From contig DATFRO010000108.1 of NCBI GenBank assembly GCA_035263105.1, positions 114,464 through 178,463 of the forward strand: DNA of 64,000 nt, read 5' to 3'. The translations under genes were made by a program, and so were the position numbers. The stretch comes from DATBVX01 sp035263105. GTDB lineage: Bacteria > Pseudomonadota > Gammaproteobacteria > Steroidobacterales > Steroidobacteraceae. Each line of letters starts with the position of its first letter. Position 1 is the stretch's first letter. Below, piece after piece: positions 1-6,931 of the stretch. Under the pieces are notes generated by a model. It was not told where the DNA came from. It saw nothing but the letters and a program-made list of their open reading frames with translations, and did not search any database.

Positions 1-187
1 CGATGTAGGTGATCCGGCTGTCGCAGCTCGCCGTGACCATGAACCCCGGATCGAACGTGAAGACGCCGTGATCCTTGGTCAGGGAGGCGACGTTCAGGAC
101 GTCGGGTCCCATCGTGCCGGAAAGTACGTCGATTTCGGACTTGTGCCCCGTCTCGAGGTTGGTCAGCTCAAACTTCTTGCCACTCAT
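1..187 (-). CDS. gltA: citrate synthase, N-terminal part (cut by window edge)
   Basis: Only the first 62 codons are in the window. Reading leftward from the ATG at 185-187, the product opens with MSGKKFELTN and continues with EIDVLSGTMGPDV and GVFTFDPGFM, then TASCDSRITYI. These match the N-terminal beta-domain of hexameric type II (GltA) citrate synthases, which condense acetyl-CoA and oxaloacetate at the entry of the TCA cycle in the cytoplasm. The catalytic His/Asp residues lie beyond the edge. The 180 bp between this start and the neighbouring peptidase gene must hold its promoter, but I found no convincing -35/-10 pair there. Identification rests on known GltA N-terminal sequence and is strong despite the short length. 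Confidence 0.9.
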   Translation of the reverse strand, partial: MSGKKFELTNLETGHKSEIDVLSGTMGPDVLNVASLTKDHGVFTFDPGFMVTASCDSRITYI

Positions 188-367
188 TGACGCTCGAATG
201 CCGGGGCCGGACGGGGATGCGCAGGGGGCGAGCAGACTGACACGGATAGTCCGACCGATCAAGGCGTTGGGCGTGAAGCCAACCGTTGTGTGCTACGCCG
301 GGTCCGCGGCTCGCACCGGGCGCATGTGGCGTGCGTGCGACGCGTCCTGGCCTAGCCCGCGAAGGCG

Positions 368-1846
368 TCAGTTGACGACTTTTACCGGCTTGCCGGCGTC
401 GGGATTCTTGTTGGGGTACAGATCATTGAGCAGGCGCAGCTGCTGCACCGGGTCCTTCTGGATCGGCGAACCCTGCGCGAGTTGCTCCACGGTCGCACCC
501 TGCGGCGCCTTGACGACGCGGATGCGGAACGGCTCGGTGAGCGGGAACTCCGTGGGCTTGAGCGCGCGCAGTGTCTGCGCGGTGGACAGGAAGATGCGGT
601 CGTGCTCGGGAATCGCGTTCGGGTTGGAACGGCTCGCGCCCTTGAAGATGTAGACGAGTTTGTCCTTGTAGATCGCAATGACGCGCACCGGACTATGACC
701 GCCATCGAGCGGTGAGCCTGACTTGGCAATCACCGCGTAGCCCTGCAGACCGTCGACGTTGAGTTCCTCGCCGCCCGTGGCCGGGGTCTTGCCGAGCATC
801 TTCTGCAGGTATTCGCGCGGACCGAGGTCGTCGGGACGGCGATCGGCCGTCATCTGCATGATGGCGTCGTTCGTCTTGCTGTGGATCAGCAGGCGATTCT
901 GCTGGTTCTCCACCACCCAGTCCTTGGGGAACGCCACCGTGATGCCGAGGCCGGCGTGGTAGAACCGATTGTCGCGCACAGTGCCCTGCTGCTTGCTGGT
1001 GCCGAACGGCAGGCCGTTGATGTGTCGCAGGTAGTCGTCCGCTCCAACGCGCAGGTTGGCGTTGGGCGTCGTCGAGGTTGGAGTGGCGCCGGCCACCGCC
1101 TGTTGCAAGCGCTCATCCGCGGAAGGATGAGTCGCGAACACGCCGTGATAGATGCGCGGCTCGCGTCCTTCCTGACGCGCGCGATCCATCTCGTAGACCT
1201 CCTGGTTCTTCAGCACGCCGATGACGCCGATCATCGCCTGCGGGTCGTAACCGGTCTTGGCGATGTACTGCGCACCGAGGTGATCGGCTTCCAGTTCCAT
1301 GTCGCGGCCGTAGCCACGCAGCAGTGCCGTGCCGCCGATGTTGGCAAGATCAGCGACGGCCGCATTGCCGGTGAAGATCGCCGCACCGGCGCCGAGAATT
1401 CCAGCCAGCGTCTGCTGGGTCTGTTGGCGCACCTGGTGGCGCGCACAGACGTGGCCGATCTCATGGCCCAGCACCGCGGCGAGCTCCGCTTCATTGTTCA
1501 AGTACGCGAGGATGCCGCGAGTGATGTAGATGTAGCCGCCGGGCAGCGCGAAGGCGTTGATCTCCTGGCTGTCGACGATCGTGAAGTGCCACTCGAGTTC
1601 CGGCCGCTGGCTGGCCGCCGCGAGCTTCTGGCCCACCTGGTTGATGTAATCCTGCAGGTTCTGGTCGGCATAGACGCCGTAGATCTTGATGACCTCTTCG
1701 TTCGCCTTGCGACCTTGTTCGATCTCGCCCTTCTCGGACGTCATCGTGACGTCCGTCTTGCCCGTGACCGGGTTGCGGGCGCAGCTGCTGACGAGCAGCG
1801 CACAACTCACCAGAGCAGTGCTCAGGAGCGCGACGAACCTGGACAT
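368..1846 (-). CDS. M48-family zinc metallopeptidase, lipoprotein
   Basis: The product is 492 aa from the ATG at 1844-1846. I chose this start because it opens directly into a lipoprotein signal peptide with lipobox LVSSC (lipidated Cys22); the longer reading frame upstream adds an uncharacteristic 31 aa. Residues about 40-290 form an M48 peptidase domain with the zinc motif HEIGH at 128-132 and a downstream glutamate in the ELEADHLGAQY stretch that would supply the third ligand. The C-terminal 200 aa resemble the extra domain of YfgC/BepA-like or LoiP-like proteins, but TPRs were not recognised. Expected role: periplasmic quality-control protease attached to a membrane. A sigma70-like promoter lies at 1881-1909. 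It is monocistronic, separated from rpmE by a hairpin. Confidence 0.88.
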   Translation of the reverse strand: MSRFVALLSTALVSCALLVSSCARNPVTGKTDVTMTSEKGEIEQGRKANEEVIKIYGVYADQNLQDYINQVGQKLAAASQRPELEWHFTIVDSQEINAFALPGGYIYITRGILAYLNNEAELAAVLGHEIGHVCARHQVRQQTQQTLAGILGAGAAIFTGNAAVADLANIGGTALLRGYGRDMELEADHLGAQYIAKTGYDPQAMIGVIGVLKNQEVYEMDRARQEGREPRIYHGVFATHPSADERLQQAVAGATPTSTTPNANLRVGADDYLRHINGLPFGTSKQQGTVRDNRFYHAGLGITVAFPKDWVVENQQNRLLIHSKTNDAIMQMTADRRPDDLGPREYLQKMLGKTPATGGEELNVDGLQGYAVIAKSGSPLDGGHSPVRVIAIYKDKLVYIFKGASRSNPNAIPEHDRIFLSTAQTLRALKPTEFPLTEPFRIRVVKAPQGATVEQLAQGSPIQKDPVQQLRLLNDLYPNKNPDAGKPVKVVN

Positions 1847-1880
1847 GAAGGCCTCGGGACAGGGCTTAGGCAGATGGCGC

Positions 1881-1909
1881 GTTATAGCTACGATCGGGCC
1901 TGTGGACAA
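1881..1909 (-). promoter_or_regulatory. predicted sigma70 promoter of the M48 peptidase gene
   Basis: On the minus strand TTGTCC (1904-1909) and TATAAC (1881-1886) are separated by exactly 17 bp, a good sigma70 arrangement 35 bp before the ATG at 1846. The -35 hexamer is part of the 9-mer TTGTCCACA (1901-1909), a one-mismatch DnaA box. Confidence 0.55.
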
Positions 1910-1951
1910 GGAGTTCCGGTAACGCTGGTCCCAGCGCAAGCCCGGAAACTA

Positions 1952-1978
1952 CAAGGGCGCTCACGTGGAGCGCCCTTG
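1952..1978 (-). terminator. hairpin terminator downstream of rpmE
   Basis: Perfect 10-bp inverted repeat caagggcgct / agcgcccttg with a 7-nt loop, located 27 bp past the rpmE stop and upstream of the next minus-strand gene. Only a weak T-rich tail follows on the minus strand, so it may act as a terminator or as a 3' stabilising hairpin. Confidence 0.6.
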
Positions 1979-2004
1979 CTGGATCAACTTCGAAAACGGC
2001 TCGC

Positions 2005-2214
2005 TCAGCGCGCGCCCATGCCGTACTTCTTGCGGAACTTGTCGACGCGCCCGCCGGTGTCGACGATCTTCTGCTTGCCCGTATAAAAGGGATGACAGTT
2101 CGAGCACACCTCGATCTGCAGATCGTGACCGAGCGTCGAACGCGTGGTGAACGTATTCCCGCAGCTGCAGGTCACGGTGATGTCTTTGTATTCCGGATGA
2201 ATGGACGGTTTCAT
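2005..2214 (-). CDS. rpmE: 50S ribosomal protein L31 (zinc-binding type)
   Basis: A 69-aa protein starting MKPSIHPEYKDITV at the ATG 2212-2214. Cys16, Cys18, Cys37 and Cys40 (TCSCGNTF and CSNCHPFYTG) make this the zinc-containing C+ form of L31 rather than the YkgM-type Cys-less paralogue. The ending KFRKKYG is typical of the family. L31 sits on the 50S central protuberance and bridges to the 30S head. Length and motifs fit the family exactly; the longer frame upstream of Met is not conserved in character and is ignored. A promoter is predicted at 2286-2314 and a hairpin follows the gene. Confidence 0.97.
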   Translation of the reverse strand: MKPSIHPEYKDITVTCSCGNTFTTRSTLGHDLQIEVCSNCHPFYTGKQKIVDTGGRVDKFRKKYGMGAR

Positions 2215-2285
2215 TGCACTTCGCCTCGACGCCGGTTCAGGAGCCCGGATATGTGCCCGGATCCGCCTGAAAAAAGAGGGCGCGC

Positions 2286-2314
2286 AGTGTAGCCACCGTG
2301 AACGAGACGTACAA
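2286..2314 (-). promoter_or_regulatory. predicted sigma70 promoter of rpmE
   Basis: Minus strand: TTGTAC (2309-2314), 17-bp spacer, TACACT (2286-2291), each 4/6 to consensus, about 70 bp upstream of the rpmE ATG. The untranslated leader between them could carry L31 autoregulation, but no specific structure was recognised. Confidence 0.45.
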
Positions 2315-2429
2315 GAGGTGAGCGTGCGTACCGCAATTGCCCTCGTTGCTCGCTCGAAAACCAAATCAATTCTGGTGCTTAGGAAGGTTGCGTCAGCGCG
2401 CGCATCAGCTGTTCAGCGTTAGGTAATGT

Positions 2430-2709
2430 AGCTCTTTGAATTTAATCCATTATCCACAAAACGTGTGGACAACTCTGTGGACGAGGCGCCGTTGGCCCGC
2501 GAGTCGCAGCCGAAATTGCGCCGCGATATTGGATTGGCTAAAAAATAATCAGGCTGTTTTTAGCTATCTGATCAGCAGCTTACAGCGGACACTTGGCAAT
2601 GTGCCTTATCGGACAAGTCCTACAGCGTGCATTTCGTCACGCCGAGCGCCGCGCTGTGCATAACAAGTAAGTGCCTGATCAGGGAAGATTTACTGCTGGT
2701 CGTAGGCTT
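2430..2709. other. gene-free, AT-richer segment with a cluster of DnaA boxes
   Basis: The 495 bp between rpmE and hemW carry no credible gene. The right part is clearly less GC-rich than its surroundings. It holds one perfect DnaA box, TTATCCACA at 2450-2458; TGTGGACAA at 2464-2472 and TGTGCATAA at 2655-2663 (each one mismatch on the opposite strand); and TGTGGACGA at 2476-2484 (two mismatches). An A/T-rich run lies at about 2528-2570, and GATC sites at 2569-2572 and 2677-2680. This composition fits a DnaA-binding locus: a replication origin, a DnaA-titration site or a reactivation site. No dnaA or dnaN is in the window, so an origin role is unproven. Confidence 0.5.
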
Positions 2710-3894
2710 TCAGGCGCGTCCTCGGGCACTCGCTGCGGGCAGGAACAGCGCCTGCAGATCATTGAGGAAACGTAACCCGAGTGGCGTAGGGCGATAAGTG
2801 TCAGCCGCAGCTTCGATCAAGCCGCGGTCGAGCGCGCAGCCCAGGGCGGGCCCGATGGACTCGAGCGACTCACCGGTTCGCAACTCGAACAACGGCGCAT
2901 CGAAACCGGCGAGCAGTCGCAGCGCATTCAGCATGAACTCGAACGGCAGGTCGGCAGCAGCGATGACTGTCCGCTCGCAAGCCGCTGCGCCAGTCTCGAG
3001 GGTTTCGAGATACCTGCGCGGCTGACGCGCACAGGTCGTGCGACGGATCACTCCCGCACTCTCGTCGGTGATCTTGCCGTGCGCGCCCGCACCGATCCCC
3101 AGGTAGTCACCGAATCGCCAGTAGTTGAGGTTGTGCAGGCATTCCCGGCCGGGTCGGGCGTAGGCGGAGATCTCGTACTGCGCGTAACCGCTCGTCGCGA
3201 GCGCTTCCTGGCAGTCGAGCTGCATTTGCCAGCTATCGTCCTCGTCCGGAAGCGACGGCGGCTGATGGTAGAAGACGGTGCCCGGTTCCAGGGTGAGCTG
3301 ATAGTGCGAGAGGTGGCGCGGCCGCAGCGCCACAGCCGCCTGGATATCTTCGAGCGCCGAGTCGACCGACTGTTGTGGCAAGCCGTACATGAGATCGATG
3401 TTGAAGTTCTCGAGACCGGCCGCGTGCAGCTCTTCCGCGGCCGCGCGCGTCTCGGCGGCCGAATGAATCCGGCCGAGGAGTTTCAGGTGGCGATCGTTGA
3501 AGCTCTGGCCGCCGAGCGAGACGCGGTTGACGCCGGCGGAGCGATACTCGGAAAAACGGCCGCGCTCGACCGTCCCCGGGTTGGCCTCGAGCGTGATCTC
3601 GGCGGCCGCTGGCACGTCGAGGCGTGAGCGAATTGCCCTGATGACCGCGCCGATGGTGTCTGGCGAAAAGAGGCTTGGGGTTCCGCCACCGAAAAAGATA
3701 CTGAGCACGCTCCGGCCCCGGACCGTGCCGGCCTGAAACTCGAGGTCGCGCTCGAGCGCCGCGAGATAACGCCGTTCCGGCACCGCGCCATCGATGGCAT
3801 GCGAGTTGAAGTCGCAGTACGGACACTTGCGCACGCACCACGGCAAGTGCACGTAGACCGAAAGCGGAGGGTTCTGCAGCGCCACGCTCGACAT
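2710..3894 (-). CDS. hemW: radical SAM haem chaperone HemW
   Basis: The product is 394 aa from the ATG at 3892-3894, one base after the rdgB stop, so the two genes are translationally linked. The radical SAM cluster motif CVRKCPYC (Cys20, Cys24, Cys27) follows the typical YVHLPWC opening. FFGGGTPSLF and GQSFNDRHLKLLGR are further HemW/HemN-family signatures. HemW is a cytoplasmic haem-binding chaperone that delivers haem to membrane proteins; it is often mis-annotated as coproporphyrinogen III oxidase. The hemW-rdgB-rph arrangement is conserved in gammaproteobacteria and supports the call. Upstream in-frame residues were excluded because they overlap rdgB. Confidence 0.93.
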   Translation of the reverse strand: MSSVALQNPPLSVYVHLPWCVRKCPYCDFNSHAIDGAVPERRYLAALERDLEFQAGTVRGRSVLSIFFGGGTPSLFSPDTIGAVIRAIRSRLDVPAAAEITLEANPGTVERGRFSEYRSAGVNRVSLGGQSFNDRHLKLLGRIHSAAETRAAAEELHAAGLENFNIDLMYGLPQQSVDSALEDIQAAVALRPRHLSHYQLTLEPGTVFYHQPPSLPDEDDSWQMQLDCQEALATSGYAQYEISAYARPGRECLHNLNYWRFGDYLGIGAGAHGKITDESAGVIRRTTCARQPRRYLETLETGAAACERTVIAAADLPFEFMLNALRLLAGFDAPLFELRTGESLESIGPALGCALDRGLIEAAADTYRPTPLGLRFLNDLQALFLPAASARGRA

Positions 3895-3895
3895 C

Positions 3896-4501
3896 CTAGC
3901 TGCCGCGACCGGCTCGGGCTCGATCGAGCTCCGCAACCAGCTTGCGCAGTGCCTGGCCGCGATGGCTCAGCTGGTTCTTGAGCTGCGGCGAGAGCTGCGC
4001 GGCCGTGAGCCCGAGATCGCCGACCAGAAACAGAGGGTCGTAGCCAAAGCCGTTGTCCCCGGCAGGCGTCTGGGCGATGCGCCCTTCCCAGGTGCCTTCA
4101 CAGATCAGGGGAGCCGGGTCGTCAGCGGAACGCAGCAGCACCAGCACGCAGCGGTAGCGCGCGGTTCGCCTCGCAGCCGGGACATCTGCGAGCTCCGCCA
4201 GCAACCGGGTGTTGTTGGCGGCGTCGCCCTGATCGTCGGCGTAGCGCGCCGAGCGCACGCCCGGACGCCCGCCGAGTGCATCGACTTCGAGGCCGGAATC
4301 GTCCGCGATGGCCGCGAGTCCGGCGCGCGACGCCGCGTGCCGCGCCTTGAGGATCGCATTCTCGAGAAAGGTCAGGCCGGTCTCGGCGGCGGACGTGATA
4401 CCCAGTTCGGATTGCGTGACGATCCCGATGTCGCGGCCCGAGAGTAAAGCCTCGAGTTCCCGCAGCTTCCCGGGATTGCCGGTCGCGAGTACCAGGCGCA
4501 T
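3896..4501 (-). CDS. rdgB: XTP/dITP diphosphatase (non-canonical purine NTP pyrophosphatase)
   Basis: The product is 201 aa with the RdgB/HAM1 signature opening LATGNPGKLREL and the metal/substrate motif DDSGLEVDAL near residue 70, followed by GVRSARYA. It hydrolyses XTP, dITP and ITP to monophosphates, cleaning the nucleotide pool. The later NGFGYDPLF and LSHRGQAL motifs are also family hallmarks. The length is normal. It lies 12 bp downstream of rph and 1 bp upstream of hemW on the minus strand, in a likely four-gene operon with the PP2C gene. Confidence 0.95.
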   Translation of the reverse strand: MRLVLATGNPGKLRELEALLSGRDIGIVTQSELGITSAAETGLTFLENAILKARHAASRAGLAAIADDSGLEVDALGGRPGVRSARYADDQGDAANNTRLLAELADVPAARRTARYRCVLVLLRSADDPAPLICEGTWEGRIAQTPAGDNGFGYDPLFLVGDLGLTAAQLSPQLKNQLSHRGQALRKLVAELDRARAGRGS

Positions 4502-4513
4502 GGCGCGCTCTCT

Positions 4514-5230
4514 TCAGTCGCTGAGTGCCTGAAGCTGGTGCGCGAGCAATTGGCCGATGCCCTGCGCAGCCAGGTTCAACAGCACGTCGAGTTCATTGCG
4601 GCGGAATGCGTGGCCCTCAGCCGTGCCCTGCACTTCGATGAAGCCGCCGCCGTTGTTCATGACCACGTTCATGTCCGTCTCGGCGTCCGAATCCTCCGCG
4701 TAGTCGAGATCGAGCACGGGCACGCCGCCGCAAATGCCGACGGACACCGCGGCGACCTGGCCGTGCAACGGGCTTGCGGTCAGCACGCGCCGCTTGATCA
4801 ATGCCTCGATGGCATCGGCGAGAGCGACGTAGCCGCCGGTGATCGCGGCGGTACGCGTGCCGCCGTCGGCCTGCAGCACGTCGCAGTCGATCGTGATGGT
4901 GCGCTCGCCCAGCGCCTGCAGATCCGCGACGGCACGCAACGAACGGCCGATCAGGCGCTGAATCTCCTGCGTGCGGCCGCTCTGCTTGCCCTTGGCCGCT
5001 TCGCGCGCGGTGCGCGTATGCGTGGAGCGCGGCAACATGCCGTATTCGGCTGTAATCCAGCCCTGCTCCGCACCGCGCAGGAATGACGGGACGCTTTCTT
5101 CGACGCTCGCCGTGCACAGCACGCGCGTGTCGCCAAACTCGATCAGCACCGAGCCTTCCGCGTGACGCGTGAACTTGCGGGTGATCTTCACCGGGCGCAA
5201 TTCGTCGGGTGCGCGTCCGCTCGGGCGCAT
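4514..5230 (-). CDS. rph: ribonuclease PH
   Basis: The product is 238 aa beginning MRPSGRAPDELRPV, the characteristic RNase PH N-terminus. It carries LIEFGDTRVLCTAS, GWITAEYGMLPRST and CDVLQADGGTRTAAI, which form the phosphate- and RNA-binding surface. The enzyme trims tRNA 3' ends phosphorolytically and assembles as a hexamer. Unlike the frameshifted rph of E. coli K-12 the gene is full length. It starts 2 bp after the stop of the PP2C gene and ends 12 bp before rdgB. Confidence 0.96.
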   Translation of the reverse strand: MRPSGRAPDELRPVKITRKFTRHAEGSVLIEFGDTRVLCTASVEESVPSFLRGAEQGWITAEYGMLPRSTHTRTAREAAKGKQSGRTQEIQRLIGRSLRAVADLQALGERTITIDCDVLQADGGTRTAAITGGYVALADAIEALIKRRVLTASPLHGQVAAVSVGICGGVPVLDLDYAEDSDAETDMNVVMNNGGGFIEVQGTAEGHAFRRNELDVLLNLAAQGIGQLLAHQLQALSD

Positions 5231-5232
5231 GA

Positions 5233-5979
5233 CTATTGCCCCAGCCAGCGCAGCGCGGCCGCCGTCGTGTTGTCGCTGTAGGGCGCGGAGGCCTGCACCG
5301 CGCGCTCACCGAGCGCCTGGAGCGAGGCGCGCAGGTCGCCGTTCTCCTGCGTGTAGAAGCCGCCGATGTCGGAATCCTTGAGATTCGCCCACACGCCGTC
5401 CGTGCAAAGGAGCAGCACATCCTCGAGCGCGAGCGGCTTGCGACGGCTGATCGTCATGTCCGGCAATGCCGCATCGCCGCCCAGGCAACACTCGACGAAA
5501 TTGCGCATCGGGTGCCCGATCACTTCCTCCTCCGTGATCACGCCATCGCGCAGGAGCTGCTCGACGTGGCTGTGATCGCGCGTGCGATCGCGAACCTGCC
5601 CGTCGCGGATCTGGTACACGCGCGAGTCGCCGACGTGCGCCCAGTAGCACGCGCCCAGCTGCACCAGGCACACGGCGCACGTGGCGCGCGGACGCGCATC
5701 CAGGCTGAGCGTGACGCCGAGCGCGGCCACGTCCTCGTGCGCCTTGCCGACAGCGAGATGCAGGAAACCGAGTGGATCGAAGATCGGATGGGGCGTGTGC
5801 CAGAAGCTCTCGAGCATCGACTTGAGCGCGGTCTCGGCCGCGCGCGCGCCCTCGGCGTGCCCGCCCATGCCGTCGACCACGAGCAGGAGCGCTGCATGCT
5901 CGCCTACGGCGACCGAGACGCGATCCTGATTGTCTTCGCGATGGCCGACGAGACTCAGCTCCGCGTACTCGACCCGCAA
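5233..5979 (-). CDS. PP2C-family serine/threonine protein phosphatase
   Basis: Metal-binding motifs of PPM/PP2C phosphatases are present in order: GHREDNQDR at the N-terminus, VVDGMGGHAEG, AHVGDSRVYQIRDG, LLLCTDGVW and a final SDNTTAA. I placed the start at the TTG 5977-5979 (248 aa) because it immediately precedes the conserved domain and there is no ATG or GTG between it and yicC. An ATG further upstream would run into the divergent yicC gene. Bacterial PP2Cs of this Stp1-like type dephosphorylate Ser/Thr kinase targets; no kinase gene is nearby. It heads the likely operon with rph, rdgB and hemW, a common gammaproteobacterial arrangement. Confidence 0.88.
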   Translation of the reverse strand: MRVEYAELSLVGHREDNQDRVSVAVGEHAALLLVVDGMGGHAEGARAAETALKSMLESFWHTPHPIFDPLGFLHLAVGKAHEDVAALGVTLSLDARPRATCAVCLVQLGACYWAHVGDSRVYQIRDGQVRDRTRDHSHVEQLLRDGVITEEEVIGHPMRNFVECCLGGDAALPDMTISRRKPLALEDVLLLCTDGVWANLKDSDIGGFYTQENGDLRASLQALGERAVQASAPYSDNTTAAALRWLGQ

Positions 5980-6031
5980 TGCACACCCCGGTCTGCTAGA
6001 CTTTGGCGCGGCTTTATAGCACCAAATCAAT

Positions 6032-6898
6032 ATGATCCGCAGCATGACGGGCTTTGCCCGGCGCGAGCAGTCGGGCCCCTGGGGCACGCTCACCTGGGAG
6101 TTGCGCACCGTCAATCACCGTTATCTCGAGCTCGGCTGCCGCTTGCCCGAGGAGTTGCGCGCGGCCGAGAGCGATTTCCGCCAGATGATCACGGCCGTCG
6201 TGCGACGAGGCAAGCTCGACGCGACACTCAACTTTCGCCCGGCTGACGAAGCCGCCGGCGCCATCGAAATCAACCGCGCACTGGCTGAGAAGCTCCTCGC
6301 GAGGGCGCGCGAACTGGCCAGCCTTGCGGGTGTGACGGCGCCGCTCAACCCGCTCGACCTGCTGCGCTGGCCCGGGGTCGTTCAGGATCAGGCGCGCGAT
6401 GTAACGCCGCTCCTGGCGGCTGCGCAAAAAACGCTCGGCGATGCACTCAATTCACTGACCGAAGCCCGCGCGCGCGAAGGAGAGCGCATCCGCGAGATGC
6501 TGCTGCAGCGCTGCGAGGCGCTGTTGAAACTCGTCGCGGCGGTGTCCGAGCGGCTGCCGGAAGTGCGCGCGCGAATTCGCACGCGGCTGATGGAGCGCAT
6601 CGCGCAACTCGGCATCGAGCCCGATAACGAGCGCCTTGAGCAGGAGCTCGCGATCATCGCGCAGAAAATGGACGTCGATGAGGAGCTCGACCGCCTGCGC
6701 AGTCACATCACCGAGGTGCGCAAGGCACTCGACGGCGCGGAGCCCGCGGGCCGGCGGCTCGATTTCCTGATGCAGGAACTCAATCGCGAAGCGAACACGT
6801 TGTCATCGAAGTCGCAGGATGCCGAGACCACGCGCAGCGCCGTCGACATGAAAGTGATCATCGAGCAGTTGCGCGAGCAGGTGCAGAACGTCGAGTAA
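6032..6898 (+). CDS. yicC: YicC-family endoribonuclease
   Basis: A 288-aa protein opening with the family hallmark MIRSMTGFARRE and continuing VNHRYLEL. The C-terminal DUF1732 region contains KMDVDEELDRLRSH and ends in a coiled-coil-like segment with LQELNREANTL-like conservation. YicC proteins are metal-dependent endoribonucleases, implicated in E. coli in RyhB degradation together with PNPase. It is divergent from the PP2C-rph-rdgB-hemW genes. In many gammaproteobacteria yicC stands next to rph or gmk, and gmk does follow here, but displaced 10 kb by the autotransporter gene. A TATAGC -10-like box lies at 6015-6020, only 12 bp before the ATG. Confidence 0.94.
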   Translation: MIRSMTGFARREQSGPWGTLTWELRTVNHRYLELGCRLPEELRAAESDFRQMITAVVRRGKLDATLNFRPADEAAGAIEINRALAEKLLARARELASLAGVTAPLNPLDLLRWPGVVQDQARDVTPLLAAAQKTLGDALNSLTEARAREGERIREMLLQRCEALLKLVAAVSERLPEVRARIRTRLMERIAQLGIEPDNERLEQELAIIAQKMDVDEELDRLRSHITEVRKALDGAEPAGRRLDFLMQELNREANTLSSKSQDAETTRSAVDMKVIIEQLREQVQNVE

Positions 6899-6931
6899 GA
6901 AGTCCCCCCGGTGCTCTGCGTCCGTCCGTCT

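Noticed and set aside
2215..2709. Short open frames between rpmE and hemW (such as 2436-2663)
   Set aside because: No ribosome site, no family resemblance, unusual codon use; the segment is better explained as regulatory/DnaA-binding DNA.
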